This document shows positions 1-11,839 of a stretch of DNA of 64,000 nt, in pieces; position 1 is the first letter of the stretch; each line of letters opens with the position of its first letter. The translations under genes were made by a program, and so were the position numbers. The stretch covers positions 248,001-312,000 of the forward strand of contig JAVHJL010000003.1 in assembly GCA_036971715.1 (NCBI GenBank). The letters run 5' to 3'. Source of the DNA: Arthrobotrys musiformis. Its lineage: Eukaryota; Ascomycota; Orbiliomycetes; Orbiliales; Orbiliaceae. A model generated the notes under the pieces. It saw only the letters and a list, made by a program, of their open reading frames with translations. It was not told where the DNA came from and made no database searches.

Positions 1-364
1 ACCTCATCATCAACATCAACCTCATCAACCTCCTCCTCCTCTTCACCATCAACCTCCTCCTCGACCAACGACCTCGACCAATACCATCACCGACATCATC
101 GTCAATACCTTCGTCGACCGGTCCATCGATATCAAACCAATACATCGACCAGGACGTCTATCGAGTCGTCCAATTGGATCTACCTAATATCCATCTACCC
201 TTCGCTAACCCCCCCGTCTCCTCTCCCCCTTCCTCAAATGAGCGTCTGAAACACACCATCACGACATCTAGCGTCAACGGGAATCAATCTCCTTCTTATT
301 CCATTCCTCGACGTCTAGAAAATACTTCTTCGATAACCCGGCTTACCCTCTTCACCGAGTACAA
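1..364. other. 5' flank and probable leader of the dbf4 gene
   Basis: Low-complexity, pyrimidine-rich DNA on the + strand (CATCAA, CTCCTC and CACC runs), typical of a fungal promoter or 5' leader. No convincing coding exon is visible. It is cut by the window edge, so the upstream neighbour is unknown. Confidence 0.5.
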
Positions 365-2525
365 ATGCTTTCGCTTCCAATCTCGCCGGTTCCTCCTCCG
401 CCTCCACCCCATCACCATCAAATGCCTACCATGTCTCGTCGTGTCCCTCTCAGTAACATCCAAAACCATCATGGACAACCGTATTCCCTCAGCACTGCCA
501 CCATCCCAGCCAAACGTCCTGCCAAGACCACCATCACTCGGGATCATCTAGGACCCCCTCCTGCGAAAAAGGCTCACATCGAACCTACTGCTACCTATCT
601 GGGCCCCGACCAAAAGGAAAACCGTCATACCACTCCATCAAAACACCTTCTCGCTCCGAAAACTCCTAGCCGACAGGATGCTATCTCTCGTCGTGATGTC
701 GTACCATCCCGTGTCTCTCGTACCAAGCCGACCGTCTCTTCTCGTCGTCCCGTCGAGAAAATTGATAGTCAAAAATATCGTAAACCAATCCAGACCCAGA
801 AAATCTCCATCAAAGATAAGCAACTCACCGCTGCTATCGCTGAAAATAATGAAGCCATAAGGCAATGGCAGAAGCATTACCTCAAGGTCTTCCCGACCTT
901 GACCTTCTACCTCGATGAGACTGTGCCCGAGGATAAGATGGCAATGCTGAGGATCCAGCTTCGCGACCTCGAATCTGTAAGTCTCTATATATATATTTCT
1001 TCTTCTGGGAACCAAACCCGACCATATGCTAATATGCGATACTAGAGCGTCACCGACCACTTTGATCAAAAGAAGGTCACCCATGTCATCACTGCAAGAG
1101 ATGACATCCCTCCAGAAGTCTCAAGGGAACAAGATGCTGCCAGAACAGGGACCATCGACCCCAAGCTTCTCGGCAGGACCGACTCTCGAACGTCTGCCGT
1201 TCCCAGACTCGCCATCTATGACGAACAGGAAGACATCCTCGTTCTCGCTCGATTGAATCAGATGAAGATCTGGAACACCGAGAAAGTTGAGCGTATGATC
1301 CACACCCTCAACGAGAAGATCGATGATGACTACGTCGTCCCTGCCCCCGCTCCTTTGAAGGCTCTCCCTTCAAAGTACAGCAAGGCCGATGTGGCCAAAG
1401 TCAAGAAGCCGTCTACTATTGAATCTACCAAGAGAAACGAAGAGGAACTCGGCAGATTACTCAACCAGGACAAATCTCGATCCACCCAACCCTCATCCTC
1501 AAAGGAGATGTATGTCTTCAAGGGACCCTACGTTCTTGTCGGCGACGCCAGTGGACGTTATAAACACTTCATAATACGAGAGTTTAGAACCGTTTCGCGG
1601 TCAGAGAATGGCGACTGGCCTCAGTTCCGCTCTAACAGAGAGGGTCGTTGCCCATTCGTATTGGACCCAGACACCAAGAGGGCTTACATGAGGGAGGAAG
1701 CTGAGAGAGAGGCCGAGGCCAAGGCAAAGGAGAAGGAGGCCGCTCGCCTCAAGGCAAGGAGCGTCATGGAACCTCCACCACGTAATCAGTCGCTCAGGGC
1801 TAAGACCAGCAGCTTCAGGGACGACTCGAAGGCTGGTCTTGTCGGCCGCAAGCCACTCGGTGGTATCGAAAACAAAGCCGATAGAGATATGGCTACCGCT
1901 GCCGCCGCTACTGCCGTTAGGAAGACCGAGTCACGTGTTGACAAACTCAAGGACGCTCATCGTTCTCGACAGGATAACCTCGTCGTCGCTGGTTACGAAC
2001 CAGCAGCCTCGGGTCTTCGCCCAACCGGCCCGACCTCTGCAGTTGTTTCGCAGGCAATTTCATCCAACCCCGTCCTTGTGGGACCTAAGGCAGGCACTAG
2101 CCGTGATGTCCAACGTCTCAATCGTCGTGTGTTTGAAAAAACAACTGGCGGTATCCGACAAACCAATACAGCCACTACCCTCCAAGCCGTTGATGAAGAG
2201 AACAATGGCGCCAAGGCAGATCGAAAGACTTTGAAGAGAGCTCGAAGCGAGGTGATTGTGAAAGAAGCCACCAAGAAGCAGCCCGTTGCCGGATACTGCG
2301 AAAACTGCCGTGACAAGTACGACGATTTCGAGAAGGTATGGACGCTTATCTTATCCGATGGTATTATTAATTAGTTTCATGACTAATCTGGTTACACAGC
2401 ATATCGTTTCCAAACGTCACCATCGTTTCGCTTCCAACAACGACAACTTTTTGGAGCTAGATGCCTTGCTCGCGACTCTTCGAAGGCCACGCAAGCAATC
2501 AATGTCCCCGACTCCATCCTATTAG
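365..2525 (+). CDS. dbf4: Dbf4-type regulatory subunit of Cdc7 kinase (three exons, 675 aa)
   Basis: Activating subunit of the Cdc7 (DDK) kinase, which phosphorylates MCM helicase in the nucleus to fire replication origins. Proposed exons: 365-976, 1046-2335, 2400-2525. Introns are 69 and 64 nt, and the first has a GCTAAT branch site. The order of family motifs is visible. A BRCT-like motif N lies around residues 165-290 (VTHVITARDDIP). Motif M lies at about 360-384 (YVFKGPYVLVGD then KHFIIREF). The C-terminal DBF zinc finger has C622-x2-C625-x9-H635-x5-H641. Intron 2 falls exactly between K634 and H635, inside this finger. An in-frame ATG at 431 has a better context and would give MSRRVPLSNIQN, a typical fungal Dbf4 start, so the first 22 residues are uncertain. 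The middle is basic and disordered. Family assignment is strong from motifs M and C together. Confidence 0.9.
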
Positions 2526-3807
2526 ACATCGAATGGCTTTTTGAACATGATCCCCGCATCCACATGCAGCAGCATTAGGCGTGCTATCACCCATCTCAGG
2601 CGCACTTTTACTTCGACAACTACTCGATATAGGATTCGAAAAATCCTTTACAAAAAATAATTCCATTAATACTCCACCCACCTATAGGATAAGTACTCTG
2701 GCTTTTCCTTACTTTATTTCATTCTTTCTTTAAAGGGTGTTAGCTTTTCATCAGCATTAGCGATTGAGCGGCGTTTATTCTTTTTTCCTCCTTGTACTCT
2801 ATTTCTGCTTCTGTTTCATACTTATCATCTCGAACAAAAAAATCTGGACCCACAGCTCGGTGGGTCTCAAGGAGCATGACATCATCTGCATGCTGCCTTC
2901 TGTTATCATACACTTCTCCACCCTCATCCATCATGTTCATATCATGACTCCCACTTTTCTTTTGTTACACCACTATTCACAAGAGAGAGGGTTTACTTGA
3001 TGTGGTGGTTACAACTGCATAACTCGAAGCGTCCAAGCGCTTTTTCTTCAAAATAAATCCATGAGCGGATTTAGCTAGCGATCGATAGCTGCAAAACATA
3101 GCGAAAGCAAAAAAACCTTTGCTCTGTGTTCTCCTCTTTTTTTTGTCACCGTTTTCCTTTTCTTTTTCCGTTTTGGTTTTGGTTTTCTCTATTTTTCTTT
3201 TTCTTTTTTGGATACGTTTAATATTGCGGGGTGTGGGGCATGTACTATATGTCAGTGAAGCGGGGGTTATAGACATGTATTATACCGTGCGTCTTCTTGA
3301 AGTGTATACTAGTGGCTGGAGGCGGGGGGGGGGGGGTTATAGAGACACACATTTTCCATACTTTTACTCTCTTTTATATTATGAGTGTGGGTCTTCGACA
3401 TTCTTTTGGGTGAGTAGATTTCTTTTGTCAGGGGGGGTTATTTGGATTTGTATAATTGTGCAGTATAGGATGTTTATACTAATCTTGAATACTTTTGTAT
3501 AATGTAATGGTCATGGTTGTCTCGACTTTCTTGGACTTTTCCTGAACGAGTATCGTAAGAATTAGGTAACCTGATATTACAAGCTCTGCAATTTTTAGAG
3601 CTACTAGCGGTCAGCTGGTATTGACCGGTCTGTAGATTGGAGCTGACGAAATCTAGGTGGCTTATATATAGCAGGTATATACCAGATACAGGATAGTACA
3701 ATAATCACAAAATATAAGCGCAGCACAATTGCAAGAATTTAAAGGAAACACGGCCCTAACACTAGAGGGAAACATCTAAGGAACAGTACTATCAATACAT
3801 AAAATAA
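2526..3807. other. Intergenic: dbf4 3' flank and 3' flank of the small secreted-protein gene
   Basis: No gene seen. T-rich sequence follows the dbf4 stop codon, there is a run of 13 G at about 3324-3336, and T/G-rich sequence follows. Reading frames here encode hydrophobic or basic low-complexity strings and look spurious. Confidence 0.5.
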
Positions 3808-4170
3808 TCACAGCCGAATAACGTTCTTCTTCCACTCCACCTCCTCGACCTCCTCCGGCGGCGGGCGGGGCCCCGCATTTACCGGTGTCACATCCACCCC
3901 AGCCGCCAGGGAGGGTTTGGCGGTAACAAGCGGTTCTATACTCTCCGGCGGACGGGCGCGGTGGAGGATAGCGTCTATAATCGAAGGCGACAATCCGTTA
4001 CGTTTCTGATGGGGTGTCGGCTGTGAAGATGGAGTTGGAGCCGTCGGGTGGGAGTTTGTGGTTGGTGATGGGGGTGGCGGAGGAGGGGGTGGGGTTGAGA
4101 GGGGGATTACGAGGGAGGAGAGGGGGGTTGGGAGGAGGGTTAGGATTGTTAGTGGTTTTAGGGTTTTCAT
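3808..4170 (-). CDS. Small predicted secreted proline-rich protein, possible propeptide (120 aa)
   Basis: Single exon with the ATG at 4168-4170 in an A-rich context (AAAAAAAAAC before ATG), which is favourable in fungi. The frame stays open upstream but without another ATG. The N-terminus reads MKTLKPLTILTLLPTPLSSL, which looks like a signal peptide. A run of eight prolines (residues 27-34) and a Pro/Thr/Ser-rich segment follow. A dibasic KR at 56-57 then precedes a segment starting NGLSPSIIDAILHRARPP, and the tail is acidic (EEVEEVEW) and then KKN. A signal peptide plus dibasic site would suit Kex2 processing in the Golgi. That is inference: no cysteines, no repeats and no known family were recognised. 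An alternative is that this GC-rich frame is not translated. Confidence 0.5.
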   Translation of the reverse strand: MKTLKPLTILTLLPTPLSSLVIPLSTPPPPPPPPSPTTNSHPTAPTPSSQPTPHQKRNGLSPSIIDAILHRARPPESIEPLVTAKPSLAAGVDVTPVNAGPRPPPEEVEEVEWKKNVIRL

Positions 4171-5231
4171 GTTTTTTTTTCTTCTTATATCCTTTTTTCG
4201 ATTTGGGGAGGGGGTATTCTTGGAATCTCTGTTCGATTGAGTGGTTGGTATAATACTTGGGGTAATCGGTTTCAAGGTGATGTCTTTTGGTATGGTCGTT
4301 TATTCCCTATAGCTAGTAGAAATAATTATGTGAATTGATTATTTTTAGCAGTTATAAAAATCTAGGGAGAAATGGTTATCCCGGTGCTACGGTGGTATGT
4401 ACTAGTTATACTATTCTACTTCTCCAACCCTAAGCTGATTTAAAATCCATGTTTTCGAGTAGAGGCTAGTCTTGGAGCAGAATCAACATTGATATATTCT
4501 CCTCCAGAGGTTCAATCTCGCCTAGATTCAATCTTGTATTAACCGCGCAATTCGGCTAGATAGCAAGTTGGTAATGTTACGATCAGATGGTCTGTGTACA
4601 CATACTGGGACTGATCCAAGCTCACCGATACACCCCATCATTTGATGGGGTACACGGTAACCTTGAAGTAATTGCGTATATCAGGAAAGAGAGCTAGAGA
4701 AAGGAGTAAAATTCAAAGTTGCGGTGCAACGATAAATCCGGGGGACGACTTTAGTTTCATAGAGACAAGCTTGGGGATCTCGTGATATATAATTCCCACG
4801 GGGTGCTTTATAAAAGCCCCACTCGAGTCGGAATAAAACCCCACGAGGGTACGCACCTAGATCTAGGAACGTTCCGGAACGAGACCAACCTAGATATATA
4901 TGTATACATTATTTAACCAAAAGTCGGGGTGGTAGTACTATAGTATAGTAGAGTTGCAGCGGTAGCCGTCGGAGCATAGGCCGCAAGCACAATTAACGGG
5001 CTTTGGATCTAGCCGGTACGTCTCTTGAAATAACGTGGTGCCTCTAGGTTGTTTTTGCCAGAAAGCCCCATACAACTCGGTAAATATGTTAGTTAATTAC
5101 ATATCAATATGTCCGGTTTTTATGCCAATATTAAGCCCCAAAGAATGTATCCGTACCGTAGGAGAGGAAAGAGTGTCTTCCGAGTTAATTACGAGACCGA
5201 AATCGGCCTTGAATTGGTTCTGGCGGCAATA

Positions 5232-5275
5232 GCTGGTCACTCTTTGTGCGGTCTGGGTACGAGACCAGCAATAAC
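5232..5275 (+). repeat. Degenerate hairpin-bearing dispersed motif, copy A
   Basis: Contains a perfect 7-bp inverted repeat, GCTGGTC (5232-5238) and GACCAGC (5263-5269), around CTTTGTG and the core GGGTACGAGACC. Related sequences occur at 19208-19240, 19497-19530, 14259-14288 (minus) and 4876-4890. Confidence 0.4.
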
Positions 5276-5566
5276 CTATTTCAAGGCTCTTTAATTGAGT
5301 CGCCTTCGAGACCCGGAAGGGTCCTTATAAGCCCACCACCTTCCCTATATACGGTATAAATTTACAATCGACGGACAGGCTACAAGACTAATTTATAGTT
5401 AAGTATACATACTCTCATCAATAGCACTACCCGCTTGCAAATCAAGGCCGGCCTTCTTGAACATTCGAACATAGATGAACGCCCATCTTTAAAAAAAGAA
5501 GAAAAAAAATCACACCGGGTAACAAATAAGTGATTTTCACCGGAAACCCCTATAATATTGTTGAGC

Positions 5567-5595
5567 TAGTAGTGGTAGTAGTAGTAGTGGTAGTG

Positions 5596-5629
<34 letters not shown>

Positions 5630-5631
5630 TG

Positions 5632-5680
<49 letters not shown>

Positions 5681-5691
5681 ATCAGGGCTGA
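5567..5691 (+). repeat. Imperfect (TAG)n/(TGG)n trinucleotide microsatellite
   Basis: About 125 bp of uninterrupted GTA/GTG triplets, mostly AGT with regularly interspersed GGT variants. The interruptions form a pattern that itself recurs (blocks of AGT divided by GGTAGTGGT). On the minus strand it reads as a poly-tyrosine/histidine frame, which is an artefact of the repeat. Confidence 0.95.
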
Positions 5692-7324
5692 ATGGCCCCA
5701 CAAGCGTTCACTATGAATAGGTAGACTATTCTTATCGGCCACTTGATCTTGACAAAGAATTGAGCTGATGAGCCCCTTCCAAATGAATCGAAGAGCAGAC
5801 TCTGGAGGTGAACTAGTCTCGAAGCCAGACAGCGTGCTTACACCAGGGATATGACACAAAGAAAACTACTATTTTCAAGTCCATTTCTTTTTAAAAAAAG
5901 AGGGCTGCAAAAATAGTCCATATAATAACAATGATCATTTCATATAAGATATCAATGCAAACCCTCAATACATCTAGTATAGATATCTCGTAAGCGAACT
6001 GGTGTTAAGGATAATAGATTGATATGTAAAGCAAAACCCCTAAACTAGACTTCCGCATTATCTAGTTTGAATAGCATTGGTGATAATTGAACACATACAT
6101 TAATGCATTTAATAGTAGTAGCGAAGCCCTAGAAAACAATCTTTATAAACTCGCGCTCGGAAATCAAAGGAAACCAGTCCAATTCTTTTACTGGCGACGT
6201 ACGGGCTACAAGCTACAATGCAATAATGGCCTCGAAACAACTGAGCCTGGCAGGCGTATGCGTGTGGGGCTGAGACTGGTATACTGCTCGTGAACTGAGA
6301 TATCCAGTCTCGACGGTAGACGCGGCCAGTCGACAACGCGAAAAATACAACACGCTAGAGATGCTCGTGCTGAATCGGCATTCTCAGCGAAAGCTCGGAC
6401 ATCGACCAAGCGAAGACATTTCGGCTCGGCTAACCAGGCACTTATTACTTATGTCTCATAAACCTGCTCATAATCGAGATCGATCGTGGCGCTAGCCATC
6501 CCTTGCTCCATCTAGACTATAAATCTGGTTGAAGCTGAAACGACGACATTGAGATTAAAGTTCCGGATATGGTAGTGTAACGGACTATGCCATACGTAAA
6601 GGCGGTAGATGGCGAGTAGATTTTTGAAATGGCAGATGCCGTTTTTTCCGAGGTATCTACCTAACATTTGGCATTTGAGTGATTTGGAGAGCGGTCTGTG
6701 CGAGGGAGGGCCCTTCCCACTTAAATACCAATTGATTGGTCGATCGGCATGGCCTTACTATATATAAATTAGGCATTCGGCCGATAAGATATGCCTGCAG
6801 ACGGAATTGGCTAAGAGAAGACTTTCAACGCGAGGGGGAAGGGAGATTTGTCAAACGTTATAACGTTAACGTTAGAGCCTCGTGGCGAAGTTTAACTTTT
6901 TCCGATCGAAAGCCGTGCGAAGTGCTGAAGCCTGCATGTCAGCCGCTCGATCTATGTAAGCACATGTATGTACAAGCATGTAGAGTGATGGCCCGCTAGC
7001 ATGGGCTGGGGAATTTAGCTAGCCCTAAAAACCATCACGAGGGTGGGAAACGTGGCTTTGGGGTAGAGGGGCGAGAGGAGAGCTAATAATCTGGTGTGTA
7101 AAAACTTTATAAAAAGGTTTCGATCTACTACATGCTAAGCAGTGCTCTAGTAAATATGTGATCAGAAATTGCGTTGCGAGCTAAGAAAATGCAACAGGAA
7201 CTCGATCCGAGTCATGAGAATTTCTGCACATGATTGCCGTCGAGGATGCCGATTGATATTAATATTCCTGACCTTTTCATTGGATTCTAATTGAGCGAGC
7301 TCTCTCGGATGTTCCCCTTCCGAA

Positions 7325-7348
7325 TTTTTTTTTTTTTTTTTTTTTTTT
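7325..7348 (+). repeat. Poly-T tract (24 T)
   Basis: Homopolymer run of 24 T in gene-poor DNA. A poly-A tract lies 0.8 kb downstream. Confidence 0.95.
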
Positions 7349-8137
7349 GTGCAGAGTTATTTCCCCGGGGTTCTATAATGATCATGCAGGATACTTATGT
7401 CCCTTGTAGTATTCCAGCAAGGTCCTATCGATAGCGTCGTGTTCCACCAGAATAAGAACTTGCAAGGAGGACTCGCCTGCTTGGTTTTCATATGGAAAAA
7501 TTAGAGTTCGTTGTGCAGAAGTTGAAAATCATGCATTGTGAATAAATCTACAAGGGTCCTGATGCTTATTGCTTATCTTGAACCTATGAAGTTTAGCTCC
7601 CCTCGACTAGCCCCGTTCGCTTGCAGGACCATTCAAGCACGACCATTTTTTCGTCAGAAACCCAAGACAGAAAAAAAGAGAGATCGATCTGTAGTTGCTT
7701 TGAATATCGGTATATTCCTGGCAGGAGCCCTGAGCCGCATGAAATTCTAGTCTCGTAAGACAAAGGAATTTCCGGGTCTCTAGTAGTCTGGGGGACGCTG
7801 GTCTCTAGTTTCTTCGTTCAAGGAAAAAAAAAAAATTGCGAACCACGTCAGAAGACGTAACTCGTTCTGACTGATTCAGCCTCCCCCTCAAAAAGCTCCA
7901 GGCGAGAACAGCCATTCGGCCCGGTCCTCATGAGTTACGTCTCAGGTTGTTCTCTGCTCCATCTGCCGATGCAGAATCTTCTCCATCCTCAACTTGACGC
8001 CTTCCTCCTAACACGACGACTCCCCAAGAGCTCCTAGCCTCCCCTCAAAAACAACCCGAGCTCAAGCTGATTTCCTAGCTGCCCTCTATCCCTGACTGGA
8101 AACTGCAAACGATGACCTGATACTTATTACTTCTGCC

Positions 8138-8159
8138 AAAAAAAAAAAAAAAAAAAAAA
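8138..8159 (+). repeat. Poly-A tract (22 A)
   Basis: Homopolymer run of 22 A. Two shorter A-rich runs follow within about 70 bp. It could be the tail of an old retroposed sequence, but no body or target-site duplication was recognised. Confidence 0.95.
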
Positions 8160-11053
8160 CGAATTAATGAACGAGAAAGGGAAAGAAAGTTTCAGGAGAA
8201 GAAAAAAAAATAATATAAAAAAAAGTTCCCAAGTTTCCACGTTGTCTCAGCCGGGATACCGAAATTCTCGGCGTTGGACTGACTTGTTCGGGAAAATTGC
8301 TTCGGTTCGAGGAAAGTTGAACGATGCTAATCATGTTGAACGTTGATTGGGAGGGTGTTCTCTCCATTGGGGAAAGCCACCGCGGTCTAAAGTACAATTC
8401 TGGTATAGTTTGAATGCTAAAGTTCTCAGGTGTTATATCTACGGTTAAGTAAATTCCGCGGGCCGGCGCAAACTCTCATCAGAATATAAAATTCTTTTTC
8501 AAGGTGGGCTTTTAGGGATCGAATTTTGATGCCCGGGTATCGAAATCTTGTCCGACACATAGGGATTTTTGCGAATGTGATCTTGGGGGGTGTGTTGTTG
8601 TAGAGATATTGTGCATTTTGGGCGGGTCTAGCTATAGGTGGTGGCGGCGGAGGCCCCTTCTTGAAGGGAATGGAAAGCTCTGTGGGAAACTCCTTAATTA
8701 AGTACTTGCTATTACATTTGATTCACGTATGTTCTTTAGTTAGAGTTCCTTTAGCAATATGAGCCTGTACATGCAGTGGTAGCGCTAGTGATACTTAACT
8801 TTGCACTAGGAATACAACCTGGGAACTAGTAAATTCTGAAGTCTAATGGTTCACTAAAATTGAGATGGCGTTTCCCGCGGAGAATTGAATATAAGAAATG
8901 CTTTGGCAAGCGGACCTTATAATTATATAAGGTTTTACTCAAGTCGAGAAAAGAAAGTAAAAACTAACGTGGGGGGCGGTTAGCAAACGAAATATGGGCT
9001 AAGGCCATAGCATTATTGGTATTTTGTCGGTATTTGATTCGATATATATCTCCTTTTCTCTGTCGATGTCTCGTAGTTTGGTGAAACCTTAAGTCGACGG
9101 GCATTGGCGTTCTCTCAGGGCCTATCGATTTTGAGAAACTTTAGCAATTTTGGCTCGAATTTGCATTGCTAAGTTGCCGCATTTCGGGAGGTAGTCTTAG
9201 CCGGCGCGTTAGTGGCCTTTCTATCCGAAATTGATCCTGTCATTTTGGTTGAACCAGTTCCGAGGTTCTCCGTGGTACCGATGGGTACTCCAGCCTTTCG
9301 ACAAAGTACTGTGCCATGGCAGGAACACAACCTTCACAATACATTGGGATTGAACAATAGAACGCTGTGGGATTCTGTGGGGGATCCCAAATTGCTGTTG
9401 TCAGATTCCAGACCAATCGGTCGGAAGCCACATCTGGGATCAGGGAGTGAGGAATATGCAGGATACGTGTTAATGTTGGAGAGATCTGATATGTATTGTG
9501 CACATGTGTGCCGTTCTTCGAACCAGTTATAAGTCTTCTTTGGACTTTTCTTGTTTCGGTGGGTTTTCTCGCTGCTTTTTGTGTAACTTGTGCGGCATTC
9601 TTGGGTACTTAAGCTTAATTTCATTTCCCGGATACCGGTGTCTTCGGGGCGAGGTCTCGCTCGGGAAAATCCCCGTGATTTGTCTTACGAGGCACCCCAA
9701 TTTTGGTTCATCGGTATGGTTTTCCGACGGTATGCGGATACTTAAATGAAAACCATGAATTCAATGCTGAAAAACTGTCTAGGATGCATATACTGAATTC
9801 TGGTCGATGCTAGTATCAGTATCTGATCCTTGGGGAAACCCATGGCCAGTAGAGCGTTTACGACTAGCGCTGTGATTTCCAGGACCTGTACCGCAATTTA
9901 ATCATGTAATATGCATGTTCCTTATACATACAATTGCGCAACGGACCCAACCCTTGTAATGTAGTATGCTGGTGATCGAATCTAGATTATTTTGACCCAT
10001 TTCCAACTGGCACAATGCAAGAGACCCTCACAAAACCTTTCCCACTGCATCGACATCGTACATGACGCTAAAATGTTGGTGGCGTCTCGGAAGCGAAGTT
10101 CTCAGGACCCAAATTATGATTGGGCTGTATACAGTTTCCCACACACCCACCAGTTAGACTTTAACCTTCCCGTCACCCGGCGAGCACGTACCGTAGGTCG
10201 TGTAGCTAATGGGATCTTGGAATTCTCTACGCGATCAAAGGAGACTGGTTGTGTGAGTCGAGTCCCGGCACGCACGTACACTTGCGGGCCCACACATCGC
10301 CCATCGCGCCGCATAAGCCCACCACCAGGGTTATCCCGCTGGTTGCCGCTTCATTCTTTTCTTCACACGAAAAGACTAACCTCCCCAGATCTTCGCAAAA
10401 TCGCGATCCCATCCCCCAGTAAAAACCCAATTGGATTAATATAACGCTCAAAAGTTATGCAGGGGTTGCAGAGTGAAAAGTTGGCTTGACTAGGCGGAGC
10501 TGCCCACTAGAATAGTCCATATTTGTGTCGTATCACACGATATACGTAGTGTTCTTTTTTCTTGAACATTTGAACTAAGAGGAGCAGAGGGTTCAAAAGG
10601 ACAGGGAGGTGGGGACGAAGAAGGGGGTGCAGGGCTAGATCTCGGATTTCCTCAAGATCTTGGTTGGGTCCACACGAGATTCCACCTGATCTTATGCGAG
10701 CTCTAAAATTCTTGTCCCCTCCCCAAGCTCCGAGTTGAACGATTTTCAGGTGCCCAAGTCGAGTCGAATCATAAGACATTAATACGCTCACCCGCACAAA
10801 AATTTTAAACGGTCACTTTTTTTTTGTTCGATAATTTTCCTTGTAAGAGGTCCAGTACAGGTCTTTCTATTTTGGCTCCCTAGTTCGCCCAATTCACGAT
10901 TACGACCTTTCGAGCTTTACGTGCGAGACAAGCCCGGCTCAACTAGCCCAAAACTCCCCCCTCCCTCTTACGATACTTAAACAATTCGTCTTGCCCGCGC
11001 ACACCCTTATCTCTCTCTGTCCTTCAACTATATTTATAAACAATATTATTAGT

Positions 11054-11839
11054 ATGCATGCAATGGAGTCACAGAGTCGAAGAAAGGCACCGGCAAGGAA
11101 GCGCAAGGACGACCTCCTAAGGGATCTTTTTGGAGAAGAAAATCCGGACCTCCCAAGTCCACAAGATAGATGGATCAATATTCAGGTGATACCTTATTCC
11201 CTCTCCTCAAACTCCTTGACAACGACGAAAGCTTCCTATAGCTACTCCCAACATTTTTCATTATAAAAAGTATTTTGTAGTTTTTTTTATTAGTCTCTCG
11301 CATGTGTTTATTGCGCATAGTTTTCCTAACATGTCTTTATTCCAAACTAGGCTGTTGTTAGAGAAGTTTACAAAGAACTTGGTCGCGAGTACGGATTTAT
11401 CGATAAACGCTGGACCGAAATTACACCACGATGGAAAATCGACTTGAGCAACGAGGTTCTATCGCGGCTTGCTGAGCCTGACCGACGAGTCCTAGAGTAT
11501 CGACCTGACGTAGTAGAGAGGCTCTTGAAAGATCATGTGTCAAATCGAGGCGATTGGAAGAAAGAGAAAGCGAGGAAGATGGTTCAACAAGCAGAGCGTG
11601 GAAGCCCACCATCGGACCGAATGTCCCCACAAGAGTCTGGAAGTCTAAGCCCCTATGAAGAAAGGATGGAATATGAATTTGCAACACCGAGATCGGGCTC
11701 ACACCAGTCGTTACAAGCGTCTCTCCCGCCACTTTCTTCATTTGTAGAGGGGGTAGAAAGGATGAGGGGTAGCAGATCGGAGACAAGGCAGGTCTACGAG
11801 GGGGCACATACTCAAAAAAGTGCAGGCTTCGGATACTAG
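11054..11839 (+). CDS. Unknown small basic protein (two exons, 206 aa)
   Basis: Exons 11054-11185 and 11351-11839 join in frame. The donor is CAG|GTGATA and the acceptor CTAG. The 165-nt intron is longer than others in the window. The start could be the ATG at 11054 or the one at 11063 (MESQSRRK). A TATA-like CTATATTTATAAA lies just upstream. The N-terminus is basic (RRKAPARKRKDD), followed by LLRDLFGEENPD. A compact, probably folded middle runs through VVREVYKELGREYGFIDKRW and a helical segment around LSNEVLSRLAEPDRRVLEYRP. The C-terminal half is Ser/Pro-rich and disordered. I do not recognise the family. The spliced frame is continuous and looks coding, so it is probably a real lineage-restricted gene, perhaps nuclear given the basic start. 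Confidence 0.6.

Larger units (their letters stand above)
4171..11053. other. Long gene-poor intergenic region
   Basis: About 6.9 kb with no convincing gene on either strand. Frames are short, stop-rich and without family motifs. The longest, at 9992-10444 (+), 9212-9532 (+) and 10507-10797 (-), show no conserved features. The region holds a trinucleotide microsatellite (5567-5691), homopolymer tracts (7325-7348 and 8138-8159) and two copies of a degenerate motif shared with other gene-poor DNA (near 4876 and 5232). No transposase or reverse-transcriptase remnant was recognised. Base composition is not extremely AT-rich, so heavy repeat-induced point mutation is not obvious. Confidence 0.5.

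Noticed and set aside
5566..5859. Minus-strand frame with poly-tyrosine/histidine
   Set aside because: Produced by the TAG/TGG microsatellite; no motif outside the repeat.
9992..10444. 150-codon + frame in the gene-poor region
   Set aside because: Random-looking composition, no motif and no neighbouring exon.
4171..11053. RIP-mutated transposon island
   Set aside because: Not extremely AT-rich, CG dinucleotides are common, and no transposon domain or terminal repeats are visible; a computed TpA/ApT index would settle it.
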